A stretch of 64,000 nucleotides of DNA from Streptomyces sp. 2114.4 (GTDB lineage: Bacteria > Actinomycetota > Actinomycetes > Streptomycetales > Streptomycetaceae): contig NZ_FYEY01000001.1 of assembly GCF_900187385.1 (NCBI RefSeq), positions 2,418,001-2,482,000 on the forward strand. Reading direction: 5' to 3'. The position numbers and the translations under genes were made by a program. The notes below the pieces were generated by a model. It saw only the letters and a list, made by a program, of their open reading frames with translations. It made no database searches and was not told the origin of the DNA. Below, piece by piece: positions 23,926 to 35,576 of this stretch (positions are counted from its first letter, which is position 1; each line of letters begins with the position of its first letter).

Positions 23926-24885
23926 TTGACGACGCTCGCCGATTCCGCGGCTTCCCCCGCCCCCGTGCCCACCCCCGTCCTGCGCCCCCACCGCATCCCC
24001 GCCGACGGCCTCTACGAAGGGCACCGCGTCCTGCGCCGCACTCCCGACCACTGGGAGGACCGGCCCTATGAGCGCTTCGAGGTCGTGCCGCAGGCGGCCA
24101 CCATCGGGGCCGAAATCCGTGGGGTGGACCTGTCCCGTCCGCTGTCCGACGGCCTGCGCGCGGAGCTGAACCGGGCGTTGCTGGAGTGGAAGGTGCTGTT
24201 CTTCCGCGGGCAGCATCTGAGCTCCGCGGCTCAGCGCGAATTCGCGCGCAATTGGGGTGAGCTGGAGACCAACCCGTTGCTGGCGTGGGGCGATTCGAAG
24301 GATGTGGTGCGGTTCGACAAGGCGGCAGGCGGGGCCCCGACGTTCGAGAACGTATGGCACACGGATGTCACGTTCCGCGAACGCCCGGCGCTGGGTGCGG
24401 TGTTGCAACTGCGGGAGGTGCCCCCCGCGGGCGGGGACACCCTGTGGGCCGATATGGCCGCGGCATACGACAATTTGCCTCCGGAAATCCGCGCACGGGT
24501 CAATGGGGCGCGGGCGGTGCACGACTATCTCCCGGGTTTCTCGCGCTTCTACTCCACCGTTCAACTGGCGCCATTTCAGGAGCAGTTCCCTCCGGTCGAG
24601 CATCCCGTGGTGCGCCGGCACCCGGAGACCGGGCGGCGGATGCTGTTCGTCAACGCCTCCTTCACCACCCGGATCGTGGGCCTGGAGGAGGTGGAGAGCG
24701 ACCGGCTGTTGCGCGTGTTGTTCCAGCAGGCGCAGGTGCCGGAGTTTCAGGTGCGGTGGCGCTGGCAGGCGGGGGACCTCGCGTTCTGGGACAACCGTGC
24801 CACCCAGCACTACGCGGTGAACGACTACGGAACGCACCGCCGAGTCGCGGAGCGGGTCGCCATCGCGGGCGACCGCCCCTACTGA
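23926..24885 (+). CDS. TauD/TfdA-type Fe(II)/2-oxoglutarate dioxygenase
   Basis: The 319-residue enzyme has the family's facial triad: the H-x-D pair in VWHTDVTF and a distal His in ATQHYAVNDY, with the 2-oxoglutarate-binding Arg in HRRVAER. Other TauD blocks are GAEIRGVDLSRPLSD and LFFRGQHLSS. Members hydroxylate and cleave sulfonates, phenoxy acids or sulfate esters. The start is the rare codon TTG at 23926, preceded by a perfect AGGAGG five bases upstream; the in-frame ATG at 23866 has no ribosome site. It stands next to, and convergent with, a TTA-containing ArsR-like regulator. Substrate not determined; no other sulfur gene adjoins. Confidence 0.9.
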   Translation: MTTLADSAASPAPVPTPVLRPHRIPADGLYEGHRVLRRTPDHWEDRPYERFEVVPQAATIGAEIRGVDLSRPLSDGLRAELNRALLEWKVLFFRGQHLSSAAQREFARNWGELETNPLLAWGDSKDVVRFDKAAGGAPTFENVWHTDVTFRERPALGAVLQLREVPPAGGDTLWADMAAAYDNLPPEIRARVNGARAVHDYLPGFSRFYSTVQLAPFQEQFPPVEHPVVRRHPETGRRMLFVNASFTTRIVGLEEVESDRLLRVLFQQAQVPEFQVRWRWQAGDLAFWDNRATQHYAVNDYGTHRRVAERVAIAGDRPY

Positions 24886-25116
24886 CCGCGCGCCCGGTAT
24901 CTGCGCCGCCCGTCAGGATGCACCTGAGGGGCGACAGCCGGAGCCGGACCGGCCCCCGGAGCCCGACATGCGGCAGGAGTCCGACGTGCGGCAGGAGGCC
25001 CCGGGCGCACGGCACGGCACACCGGGCGCGCGACGCGGCATCCCCGGCAGGCGGCATGGCGTACCCGTCGCGCGGCACGGCGTCCCGCACGCGCCCGCAG
25101 GTGTGCCCGGCGCCGC

Positions 25117-26118
25117 TCACCCCAGCCGTTCGTACGCCGCCGCTTCCGCCGGACGCGCACCACGCAGCAGGGCCGCGCCCAGCGGGGTGAGGGTGTGCAG
25201 CACCGCGTTGCCCTGCCGCAGGGTGACCAGCAGGCCGGCATCGCGGAGCACCGTCGCATGCTGGCTGGCGGAGGCCAGCGAGACATCGGCCCGGCGGGCG
25301 AGTTCGCTGGTGGTGCAGCCGACGCCGATGCCCTGGAGTATCGCGGAGCGGGTCTGGCCGACGAGCCGGCCGAGGGAACGTTCCGGCGGCACCGGCGGGG
25401 TGATCCGCGGCACCGGGTGTTCCACCGGATAGACCAGCACGGGCGTCAGATCCGTGTTGTGGAAGGTGACCGGGGTGCGGCGGCAGAAGTACGACGGCAG
25501 CAGCAACAGCCCCCGGCCGCCGAGGTGGAGATCGCGGTCCACCGGATAGTCGGCCTCCAGTACGGGCGGGCGCCAGCGCATCATCGGCGGGAGCGAGGCG
25601 AGCAGCCGGTCCGCGCCGCCGTCGAGCAGCGCCCTGCCACGGGCGGCCCGGTCGGCCTCGATACGGCACTGGACGCGCGGCCAGTACGGGGCGACGGCCG
25701 CCTCGTAATAGCGCTGGAGGATCCCGGCGAGCCGGCCGAGGGCACGGGTGTCGCCCTCGGCCATCGCCCGTATCCACGACGGGAACGGGCGGGTGGCCGT
25801 GGAGAGCCGGGACAGTTCCTCGTGCAGCCGGGCGGACGGCGTCTCGCGCAGCGCGGCGAGCGCGTCGGTCATGCCGAGGAGCCCTTCGGCGGGCGTCAGG
25901 AAATCGGGAAAATACCCGCGGGTGGGCACGAGCGGCGCCAGCAGTCGCGCTTCGCCATTCAACCTTCCGCGCGTTTCCGATCGCCATTTGCCGAACGCCG
26001 AATCGTCCCGTCGGTCGCGCAGCCGGTGAAAGCTTAAGACGGTCTCCCACAGTGCGTCCGGGCGTGCCGCAATGCGCACACGGGCCAGATCGAGTCCACT
26101 GAAATGGACGCGTAACAC
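25117..26118 (-). CDS. Winged-helix regulator with DUF5937-like domain, two TTA codons
   Basis: The 333-residue protein has a long N-terminal ligand-like domain (starting LRVHFSGLDLARVRIA, then LWETVLSFHRL) and a C-terminal ArsR-like winged helix: RSAILQGIGVGCTTSELARR, SLASASQHATVLRDAGLLVT. This DUF5937+HTH layout is common in Streptomyces. Two leucine codons are TTA: the second codon of the gene, and the Leu in ETVLSFH. TTA is read only by the bldA tRNA in streptomycetes, so expression is probably tied to development. The GTG at 26116-26118 has GGTGGGGG upstream; a longer frame to 26181 lacks a ribosome site. Effector unknown. Confidence 0.82.
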   Translation of the reverse strand: MLRVHFSGLDLARVRIAARPDALWETVLSFHRLRDRRDDSAFGKWRSETRGRLNGEARLLAPLVPTRGYFPDFLTPAEGLLGMTDALAALRETPSARLHEELSRLSTATRPFPSWIRAMAEGDTRALGRLAGILQRYYEAAVAPYWPRVQCRIEADRAARGRALLDGGADRLLASLPPMMRWRPPVLEADYPVDRDLHLGGRGLLLLPSYFCRRTPVTFHNTDLTPVLVYPVEHPVPRITPPVPPERSLGRLVGQTRSAILQGIGVGCTTSELARRADVSLASASQHATVLRDAGLLVTLRQGNAVLHTLTPLGAALLRGARPAEAAAYERLG

Positions 26119-26404
26119 CGAAACCCCCACCTCTGGTTTCCTCAGTCGGCCCCCGGCACGCCTGAGTATGCACGCCAACACGTGCGGTCACCATGCCCTT
26201 TTGGCCAGACTTGAAAGTGGTCGCGCCACCGGGCCGGGTGGAGGAAAGCTTGTACTCAATTCAGCGGCGGTGCGAACGGACCGGATTGCTCGATCCCGTG
26301 GGGGGTGATGGGCAACCACCCGGCCGCTCGCCAGCCCCGCTGAAGGCCGCACCCCGCGCCGACCGGGGTGACGGCAGCTCCCGAGGGGGGAGTCCGGAAA
26401 GAGC

Positions 26405-26436
26405 GAGGGCGGCACCTCCGCACAGGTGCCGCCCTC
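26405..26436 (-). terminator. Hairpin, copy 1 of a duplicated 33-nt element
   Basis: GAGGGCGGCACCT and AGGTGCCGCCCTC form a perfect 13-bp stem with a CCGCAC loop. The same 33 bases (with the preceding C) recur at 28255-28287. It lies 160 bases beyond the LAxTG gene and could terminate it. Confidence 0.7.
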
Positions 26437-26479
26437 GTAAGTCTGACCTGCGAAGACGCCACACAGGCAGGAGCCGCAC

Positions 26480-26510
26480 GGGCCCGCATCCAGCACTCGG
26501 ATGCGGGCCC
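26480..26510 (-). terminator. Terminator of the LAxTG gene
   Basis: GGGCCCGCATCC and GGATGCGGGCCC form a perfect 12-bp stem with a seven-base loop, 86 bases downstream of the LAxTG gene stop. Confidence 0.65.
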
Positions 26511-26596
26511 TCTTCGGTGCCTGGGATCAGTTGGCGCCCGGGATCAGTCGATGCCCGGGGGCAGTTGACGACGCCCGGGGCGGTTGCTGCCCGGGA

Positions 26597-27889
26597 TCAG
26601 TGGGTGCCCCGGGCCCCGCGGTGACGGCGTACGGCGAAGACCGCCCCGGTGCCGAGGAGCACGGCGCCGCCGCCGACGAGGGCGAGCTGCGGCACGGCGG
26701 GCGACGCACCGGTCGAGGCGAGGCTGCCGCCGGTGGCTGCCGACGCCGGCTGGGCGGAGGCGGTGGAGCCGGCGGAGGCCGGGGAACCGGCCTGCGCGGC
26801 CGGCGTCGACTTCGGCTTCGGGCGGTCCTTGTCCTCGACCTTGCCGGGCTTCGCGTCGCCAACCGTGCCGGGCTTGCTGCCGGCCGGCAGCACCTTCAAG
26901 GGGTAGTTGTTCATGGGGCCGAGGACACACGGGTGGTACGCGTCGGAGGCGTCACCCGCGAGGAGGGCGAAGCCATCAATGGCCGGGGCCGCCGCTTCGA
27001 GCGTCATCCGCATCTTCACCTCGGTGCGGGCCCCGGGCTTCATGCCCTTGAGGTGCATGGGGTGGGAGGGGCTGTTGGAGTCCAGCTCGTGCCAGCCGGC
27101 ACCATCGGCCCACTGCACCTTCATGAAGTGCTGCTCCTGGTCCTTGGCGTTCAGACGGAAGAACACCAGCGGGTCCACGTCCAGCGTGCGGTCGGTGGCA
27201 TTGGCCACGGTGAACGAGAAGCCGACCGTGGTCCCGGCGACCACCTTCGCGGGCAGGCGGTTCGCGAGGACGGTCAGGCCCGGCACGCGTACGCACTCGG
27301 CGGCAGCGGCGAGCGCCTTGTCGGCCGCGTCCTTGGCCTTGCGGGCCTCGGCCGAGGCGGTCAGGACCTTGTTCCACTCCCGGAACGCCGCGACATTGGC
27401 GTCGTCCCATGCGTCCTTGGCCACCCTGCGCTCGGCGTCCGCGTTCGCCTTGGCGTCGGCGGCGGTCTTGGCCTGTGCCTCGGCGGCGCTCAGCGCCTCC
27501 TGAGCCTTGGCCTTCCCGTCCTCGTCCGTGGCCTCGTCCAGCGCGGCCCTGGCGTCCGTGACGGCCTTGTCGGCGGCGGTCTTGTCGGCGTCGGCGGCCT
27601 TGGCCGCCTTGTCCGCGGCGAGGTAGGCCGCCTTGAGCGGGTGGGAGTCCTGGTCCAGGGCTTCCATGGTGGTCTTGATCTTCTCGCGGCCGGCCTTCTC
27701 GGCGGCAACCGCGTCCTCGTACGCCTTCTTCGCGTCGTCGGCGGCCTTCTTCAGTTCCGCGTAGGTCGGCTTCTGCTGCGTCTGTGCCGGGGCCTTCGGG
27801 GTGGCGAAGGCGGTGCTCGCGGAGAGCAGGACCGCAGGTGCGGTGACGGCGGCGACAGCGGCGGTCGCGAGGGTACGGCGAAGGTTCAC
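26597..27889 (-). CDS. LAxTG sortase-anchored surface protein with coiled coil
   Basis: The 430-residue protein has a signal peptide (RRTLATAAVAAVTAPAVLLS), an Ala/Lys-rich helical region of about 150 residues (heptad-like AADKAAKAADADKTAADKAV) expected to form a coiled coil, and a globular beta domain (about 190-340) with VAGTTVGFSFTVANATDRTL. A Pro/Ser/Thr linker leads to LASTG, then a hydrophobic helix and RRHRGARG: the class E sortase signal known from Streptomyces chaplins and other wall-anchored proteins. The GTG at 27889 has AAAGG six bases upstream. It is probably displayed on aerial hyphae or the cell wall; its partner is unknown. No sortase gene is in this window. Confidence 0.87.
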   Translation of the reverse strand: MNLRRTLATAAVAAVTAPAVLLSASTAFATPKAPAQTQQKPTYAELKKAADDAKKAYEDAVAAEKAGREKIKTTMEALDQDSHPLKAAYLAADKAAKAADADKTAADKAVTDARAALDEATDEDGKAKAQEALSAAEAQAKTAADAKANADAERRVAKDAWDDANVAAFREWNKVLTASAEARKAKDAADKALAAAAECVRVPGLTVLANRLPAKVVAGTTVGFSFTVANATDRTLDVDPLVFFRLNAKDQEQHFMKVQWADGAGWHELDSNSPSHPMHLKGMKPGARTEVKMRMTLEAAAPAIDGFALLAGDASDAYHPCVLGPMNNYPLKVLPAGSKPGTVGDAKPGKVEDKDRPKPKSTPAAQAGSPASAGSTASAQPASAATGGSLASTGASPAVPQLALVGGGAVLLGTGAVFAVRRHRGARGTH

Positions 27890-27965
27890 TAGAGACCTTT
27901 TCTGGTCAAAGAGAAGGGAATCCGCCGCGTGAGCGTGGCGCTCAGACGTGCGGGATACCTGGGAT

Positions 27966-27994
27966 CTTATGACCGATATAAGGCCTAAGAACAA
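27966..27994 (-). promoter_or_regulatory. Probable promoter of the LAxTG gene
   Basis: On the minus strand TTGTTC (27994-27989) is followed after 17 bases by CATAAG (27971-27966), a housekeeping-sigma layout inside a locally AT-rich stretch. This places the transcript start about 70 bases before the GTG. Confidence 0.4.
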
Positions 27995-28255
27995 GGAAAA
28001 AATTACTTCTCGCGAGTGCTCCCACCTCACCCGCAGCAGGTAAAACGGGGCAATACCCGGCAGTTGCCCTCTTTGCCGCGGGTTTTTCTGTGATCTAACC
28101 AACGGGACCTTCCGACCGGCCTGCGGCCGGCCCGCCACCGGCCTTCGGCTGCCCTTCGGCCGTCCTTCACCTTCCTACCGGTGCCGGGGCGTTGCGTACG
28201 CCGCACCGCGGCGGCACCGGGGCCACGGCGAACGGGCGTCCGCGGACCAAAGACC

Positions 28256-28287
28256 GAGGGCGGCACCTCCGCACAGGTGCCGCCCTC
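28256..28287 (-). terminator. Hairpin, copy 2 of a duplicated 33-nt element
   Basis: Same perfect 13-bp stem and CCGCAC loop as at 26405-26436. It lies downstream of ppdK and is its most likely terminator. Confidence 0.7.
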
Positions 28288-28430
28288 TTGGGGTGCCGGA
28301 GCCGACAGCCGGGCGGCTGAGGGTCGGTGCCCGTACTGCCGGGCTCCGGTGGGTCTTTCACGCCACCGCGGGCGCGCTCGGCGCCCACGGTGACCGGTGG
28401 GGGCAGTGGCGCTCACCGCCCCCGGCGCGG

Positions 28431-31166
<2,736 letters not shown>

Positions 31167-31683
31167 GGCACTGACTCCTCGCCGACGGGCTGCCCTGACG
31201 GCGAGGAACATACCCAGATCGAAGGCGCATGGGTACGTCCACTTGGTCGACATGCGTGCGTAACCAGCCGTCCGCCACTGGATCGAAAGTGATCATGCAT
31301 TTGGACGTAGCTTCATTACCTGAATGCATCACTCCGCTACGTAGTCGAAATGGCGACCATGTGCTACTCAGGGCAACGAATGGCGTAATCACTCGAACGC
31401 ATGACGCATGGCACCCGGTGCCACCATTGGAGAGGTGGAGCCCCGCTAGGGGTGCTCATCTGAGCGCAACCCCTATCAGGGGTGGCGAGAATCACGCGCT
31501 CATGTGTGACCCGGTCCCATCATTTGGACCCTCTTCAGTCTCTCGCTCCACGGCCTGTCCACGGAAGACATCCGCCGGGACGCGCACCCGATCCCCTGCG
31601 GCCGGCGGATCCGAGCATCGCCATCGGGCCAAGTTCTCGACCCCTGGTTGCCCACCACCCCTCTCCCCCTCTCCCCCTTCGCC
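31167..31683. other. Gap upstream of ppdK
   Basis: The 517 bases contain the ppdK promoter region and the 3' flank of the MarR gene. Two nearby palindromic elements are CCCC-GCTA-GGGG (31441-31452) and ACCCC-TATCA-GGGGT (31469-31483). The region 31250-31510 is less GC-rich than its surroundings. No gene is convincing. Confidence 0.45.
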
Positions 31684-32262
31684 CTACCCCTTGGCCCGGC
31701 GTCCGCTCCGTCGTGGCCGGGGGTCCTGGCCGTCCAGCAGCTCCAGACGCCGGTCCGCGCCCCGGGTCCCGACCTGCAACACGATCCGGCCCAGCAGATC
31801 CGCCAGATCCAGCGCCTCGTCATCGCTCAGGGGCTCGGTGACAAAGGCTTCCTCGGTGTGAAACTCCGGGAAGACCCTGATCATCAGCCGCTCGCCCTCG
31901 GGGGTCAGGGACAGCAGGGCGAGCCGCCCGTCGGCCGGATGGGTCCTGCGCTCCAGCAGGCCGCGACCCTGGAGCGTGCGGGCGACGCCGGTGAGCGTGC
32001 CCTTGGAGATGCCCGCGTCCTCGGCGACCCGCCGGGTCTCCCGCTCGCCCCAGATCCAGACCACCCACAGCACGACGAAGGCGGTCCAGGTCAGCCCGGC
32101 GTCGCGCAGTACGGAGTTCTCGAAGTACTGCCGCACGGCGGCCGCGGCGCGATAGATGCTCGCGACCGCGGCCATCCGCTCGTGACAGACGGGGACGGGG
32201 GTGTCGCCGAGTCTGGCCTGGACCGCCTTCTCCGTGTCCGCGAGGGAACGGTGCCCGCTCAC
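31684..32262 (-). CDS. MarR-family transcriptional regulator
   Basis: The 192-residue protein has a MarR winged helix: LTWTAFVVLWVVWIWGE, RRVAEDAGISKGTLTGVART as helix-turn-helix, GLLERRTHPADGRLALLSLT for the wing with its conserved Asp-Gly-Arg. The last 25 residues are Arg-rich. The start is uncertain: GAGGGAG lies eight bases before the GTG at 32262 (five before another GTG at 32265), while ATGs at 32295 and 32313 lack ribosome sites. It lies between dusB and ppdK, all on the same strand but with long gaps, so no target is evident. Confidence 0.82.
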   Translation of the reverse strand: MSGHRSLADTEKAVQARLGDTPVPVCHERMAAVASIYRAAAAVRQYFENSVLRDAGLTWTAFVVLWVVWIWGERETRRVAEDAGISKGTLTGVARTLQGRGLLERRTHPADGRLALLSLTPEGERLMIRVFPEFHTEEAFVTEPLSDDEALDLADLLGRIVLQVGTRGADRRLELLDGQDPRPRRSGRRAKG

Positions 32263-32723
32263 CACAACAGCTCCCTCGGCTTCCGCCCGGTCCATATGGC
32301 CCGGCGCCCGCATGCGCCCGAGCCGTGACACCCAGTGCCGGTATGGACTCAAACGGTAGCGGCGGGTGGTGGTCGTCCGCCCGCCGACACGCCCCGCACG
32401 CCGCCCCGGGTGCCTCCCGGTGCCCCCTGTCCGGTACGAGGGGGAAGTGGCGCCGCTGCTCCGCCGGGCCCGTCCCCCGTACGGGCCCGGCGGAGGGTCA
32501 CCGGTTCCTCCGGGCGGCCACGGGCGCGCCGCACTCAGGCTGCTGCCTGACGTAACGTCAGGGTCAAGCCCCGGCCGGTGAGGCGCCGGTCAGTACCCCG
32601 TGAGTACCTGCGGCAAGGGTGCACCGCACGCCAGTGGGGGCGCCTCGGCCTTCAGCACGAAAGTGAGCCCGGCACCTCCGCCGTATGGGGGAGGTGCCGG
32701 GCTCCGTGCACCAGGGTCCGGCG
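32263..32723. other. Gap between MarR gene and dusB
   Basis: This 461-base gap contains the MarR promoter side and the dusB terminator hairpin at 32666-32703. Apart from GC-rich low-complexity sequence I see no gene. Confidence 0.4.
32666..32703 (-). terminator. Terminator of dusB
   Basis: AGCCCGGCACCTCC and GGAGGTGCCGGGCT form a perfect 14-bp stem with a ten-base loop, 20 bases after the dusB stop. Its GGCACCT/AGGTGCC core is shared with the duplicated hairpins at 26405 and 28256. Confidence 0.8.
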
Positions 32724-33872
32724 TCAGCCGCCCGACGTGTCCAGCTCCGCGTCGGCGTCCACGCCCGCGCAGTCGTAGGGGTCGTCCAGCCAGCCGTCCG
32801 GCAGGACGACGCGGTTGCGGCCGGAGCTTCGGCCACGCGGGCCGTCCGCGCCCACCGGCCACGGCTGGTCCAGGTCCAGCTCCGACAGCAGCGCGTCCAG
32901 CTCGTCGAGCGAGGAGGTCACCGCGAGGCTGCGGCGCATCTCGGAGCCGATCGAGAAGCCCTTGGTGTACCAGGCGACATGCTTACGGAAGTCGATCACT
33001 CCGCGGGTCTCGTCGCCGATCCACTCGCCGAGCAGGGTGGCGTGCCGCAGCATCACGGCCGCGACCTCCTTGAGGGTGGGCTGCGCGTACCCCTCGGAGG
33101 CGTCGCCCCCGGTACCCGTGCCCTCGAAGGCGGCGACCAGATCGCCGAACAGCCACGGCCTCCCCAGGCACCCGCGCCCCACGACCACCCCGTCGCAGCC
33201 GGTCTCCCGCATCATCCGCTGTGCGTCGTCGGCCGACCAGATGTCGCCGTTGCCGAGCACCGGGATCTGGGGGACGTGCTCCTTGAGGCGCGCGATGGCG
33301 TCCCAGTCGGCGGTGCCGCCGTAGTGCTGGGCCGCGGTCCGCCCGTGCAGGGCGATCGCCGTGATGCCCTCCTCGGCGGCGATCCGCCCCGCGTCGAGGT
33401 AGGTGATGTGGTCGTCGTCGATGCCCTTGCGCATCTTCATCGTGACCGGCAGGGTCCCCGCGTTCGCCACCGCCTCGCGCAGGATCGAGCGCAGCAGGTT
33501 CCGCTTGTACGGCAGCGCCGAGCCGCCGCCCTTACGGGTCACCTTCGGGACCGGGCAGCCGAAGTTCAGGTCGATGTGATCGGCAAGGTCCTCTTCCGCG
33601 ATCATGCGGGCGGCCTTGCCGACGGTGTCCGGGTCGACGCCGTACAGCTGGATCGAGCGCGGCTTCTCGGTCTCGTCGAAGTGGATCAGCTGCATGGTCT
33701 TCTCGTTGCGCTCGACCAGCGCCCGCGTCGTGATCATCTCGCTGACGAACAGGCCCTTGCCGCCGCTGAACTCCCGGCACAGCGTCCGGAACGGGGCATT
33801 GGTGATCCCGGCCATGGGCGCGAGCACCACGGGCGGCTGCACCGCATGCGGACCGATCTGCAGCAGAGTCAT
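32724..33872 (-). CDS. dusB: tRNA-dihydrouridine synthase (DusB type)
   Basis: The 382-residue flavoenzyme reduces uridine to dihydrouridine in tRNA D-loops. Visible motifs: VVLAPMAGITNAPFRTLCRE (FMN site), DLNFGCPVPKVTRKGGGSAL with the catalytic Cys, TMKMRKGID, ITAIALHGRTAAQHY and VLGNGDIWSADDA, VVGRGCLGRPW. The last about 50 residues are a Pro/Gly-rich actinobacterial extension. The ATG at 33870-33872 has GAAGG ten bases upstream. It is divergent from an MFS exporter and has its own terminator. Confidence 0.93.
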   Translation of the reverse strand: MTLLQIGPHAVQPPVVLAPMAGITNAPFRTLCREFSGGKGLFVSEMITTRALVERNEKTMQLIHFDETEKPRSIQLYGVDPDTVGKAARMIAEEDLADHIDLNFGCPVPKVTRKGGGSALPYKRNLLRSILREAVANAGTLPVTMKMRKGIDDDHITYLDAGRIAAEEGITAIALHGRTAAQHYGGTADWDAIARLKEHVPQIPVLGNGDIWSADDAQRMMRETGCDGVVVGRGCLGRPWLFGDLVAAFEGTGTGGDASEGYAQPTLKEVAAVMLRHATLLGEWIGDETRGVIDFRKHVAWYTKGFSIGSEMRRSLAVTSSLDELDALLSELDLDQPWPVGADGPRGRSSGRNRVVLPDGWLDDPYDCAGVDADAELDTSGG

Positions 33873-34026
33873 GACGGCGATACCTTCGGCTTTCTTCGGC
33901 TTCCTTCGGCGGGACGGGCGGGCCGCGGCCGTACGGGCGGTCCGGCCACCGCGATCTCCCATTGTCCCGCACCGCGGGAGCGGCCCTGCCGGGACCGGGC
34001 ACCCGCGATCGTTGTAGCGTTCAACC

Positions 34027-35481
34027 ATGCCTGATCTCAGCCGCCGTCGGCGTCTCCTGGTGCTGGCGATCTGCTGCATGAGCCTGCTGATCGTCAGCCT
34101 CGACAACACCATCCTCAATGTCGCCCTGCCGTCCATTCAGCACGAGCTGCACGCTTCGGTCGCCGGTATGCAGTGGACCATCGACGCCTACACGCTGGTC
34201 CTGGCGGCGCTGCTGATGCTGTCCGGTTCCACCGCCGACCGGCTCGGCCGGCGCCGGATCTTCCTGGTGGGGCTGGTGGTCTTCGCGGTCGGTTCGCTGC
34301 TGTGCAGCCTGGCGCCAGGGCTGGGGTGGCTGGTGGTCTTCCGGATGGTGCAGGCGGTCGGCGGCTCGATGCTCAACCCGGTCGCCATGTCGATCATCAC
34401 CAACACCTTCACCGACCCGCGGGAGCGGGCCCGCGCGATCGGGGTGTGGGGCGGGGTCGTCGGCATCAGCATGGCGGCCGGGCCGGTGATCGGCGGGCTG
34501 CTGGTGCAGAGCGTCGGCTGGCGCTCGGTCTTCTGGATCAACGTCCCGATCGGGGCGCTGGCGTTCTTCCTGACCCTGCGCTACGTCCCGGAATCCCGCG
34601 CTCCCCAGCCGCGCCGTGTCGACCCGGTCGGCCAGCTGCTGGTGATCGCGCTGCTCGGCTCGCTGACGTACGCGATCATCGAGGCCCCGGATGCCGGCTG
34701 GACGTCCCCCGAGATCCTGGTGTTCGTCGTGGTGGCGCTGGCGTCCCTGGCCGGTCTGATCGCCTACGAGCGGCGCCGACGTGAACCCCTCATCGACCTG
34801 CGGTTCTTCCACAGCGTGCCGTTCAGCGGGGCCACGGTAGTGGCGGTGTGCGCCTTTGCCGCGCTCGCCGGCTTCCTCTTCATCAACACGCTGTATCTGC
34901 AGAACATCCGCGGTCTGTCCGCTTTGGACGCCGGTCTCTACATGCTCCCCATGGCCGGGATGACGCTGATCTTCGCGCCGGTATCGGGGCGGCTGGTCGG
35001 CAACCGGGGGCCCCGGCTGCCGCTGCTCCTCGCCGGTATGGCGATGGGGGCGAGCGGGCTGCTCTTCGCGGCCTTCGACGCACAGGCCACGAATGCGTTG
35101 CTGTTCACCGGCTATGTCCTGTTCGGCATCGGATTCGGCCTGGTCAACGCGCCGATCACCAACACCGCGGTGTCCGGTATGCCGCGTGCCCAGGCAGGCG
35201 TGGCCGCCGCCGTCGCCTCCACCAGCAGGCAGGTCGGGCAGTCGCTCGGCGTCGCGGTGATCGGCGCCGTACTGGCGGGCGGGGCCCACGCCGCCGCCTC
35301 CGCGGACGCCTTCGTCGCGGCCGGCCGCCCGGCGTGGTGGATCATCGCCGGCTGCGGTGCGGCCGTGCTGCTGCTCGGGGCCCTGACCACGGGCCGGTGG
35401 GCGAAGGCAACGGCCGACCGCACGGCGACGCTGTTCGGCGACGGGGCACGGGGGCAGCAGGCGGCGGACGCACGGTCGTAG
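34027..35481 (+). CDS. MFS drug exporter, DHA2 (14-helix) type
   Basis: The 484-residue protein has fourteen hydrophobic helices of the DHA2 family. It shows SLDNTILNVALPSIQ (motif D1), GRRRIFLVGLVVFA (motif A loop), RMVQAVGGSMLNPVAM (motif B with Arg) and GPVIGGLLVQSVGWRSVFWIN (motif C), the antiporter signature. It should expel hydrophobic drugs using the proton gradient. TAGCGT (34015-34020) lies six bases before the ATG and there is no ribosome site, so the transcript is probably leaderless. No adjacent regulator; divergent from dusB. Substrate unknown. Confidence 0.9.
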   Translation: MPDLSRRRRLLVLAICCMSLLIVSLDNTILNVALPSIQHELHASVAGMQWTIDAYTLVLAALLMLSGSTADRLGRRRIFLVGLVVFAVGSLLCSLAPGLGWLVVFRMVQAVGGSMLNPVAMSIITNTFTDPRERARAIGVWGGVVGISMAAGPVIGGLLVQSVGWRSVFWINVPIGALAFFLTLRYVPESRAPQPRRVDPVGQLLVIALLGSLTYAIIEAPDAGWTSPEILVFVVVALASLAGLIAYERRRREPLIDLRFFHSVPFSGATVVAVCAFAALAGFLFINTLYLQNIRGLSALDAGLYMLPMAGMTLIFAPVSGRLVGNRGPRLPLLLAGMAMGASGLLFAAFDAQATNALLFTGYVLFGIGFGLVNAPITNTAVSGMPRAQAGVAAAVASTSRQVGQSLGVAVIGAVLAGGAHAAASADAFVAAGRPAWWIIAGCGAAVLLLGALTTGRWAKATADRTATLFGDGARGQQAADARS

Positions 35482-35576
35482 CCGTAGGGCGGATGGCCGG
35501 GGTGCCGGGGGCCGGGCAGGGGGCTGGGGGGCTGTGGCCGGGGGCTGTGGCCCGGGGGTGCCTCTCCGGGTGCCCC

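Larger units (their letters stand above)
26119..26596. other. Gap with hairpins and short repeats
   Basis: This 478-base gap holds the promoter of the regulator on its left, the two terminator hairpins annotated separately, and, from 26518 to 26612, direct repeats of GCCCGGGATCAG(T) (about four copies at ~20-28 base spacing), the last reaching into the end of the LAxTG gene. No gene is visible. Confidence 0.5.
27890..28430. other. Gap upstream of the LAxTG gene
   Basis: The 541 bases contain, next to the LAxTG gene, an unusually AT-rich tract (27960-28020) with its likely promoter, then GC-rich sequence and the copy-2 hairpin at 28256-28287, which lies 140 bases beyond the ppdK stop. No coding region is convincing. 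Confidence 0.5.

Noticed and set aside
24968..25110. Plus-strand frame with RQE/ARHG repeats after the dioxygenase
   Set aside because: Low-complexity translation of GC-rich sequence, no ribosome site, and it overlaps the regulator's 3' end.
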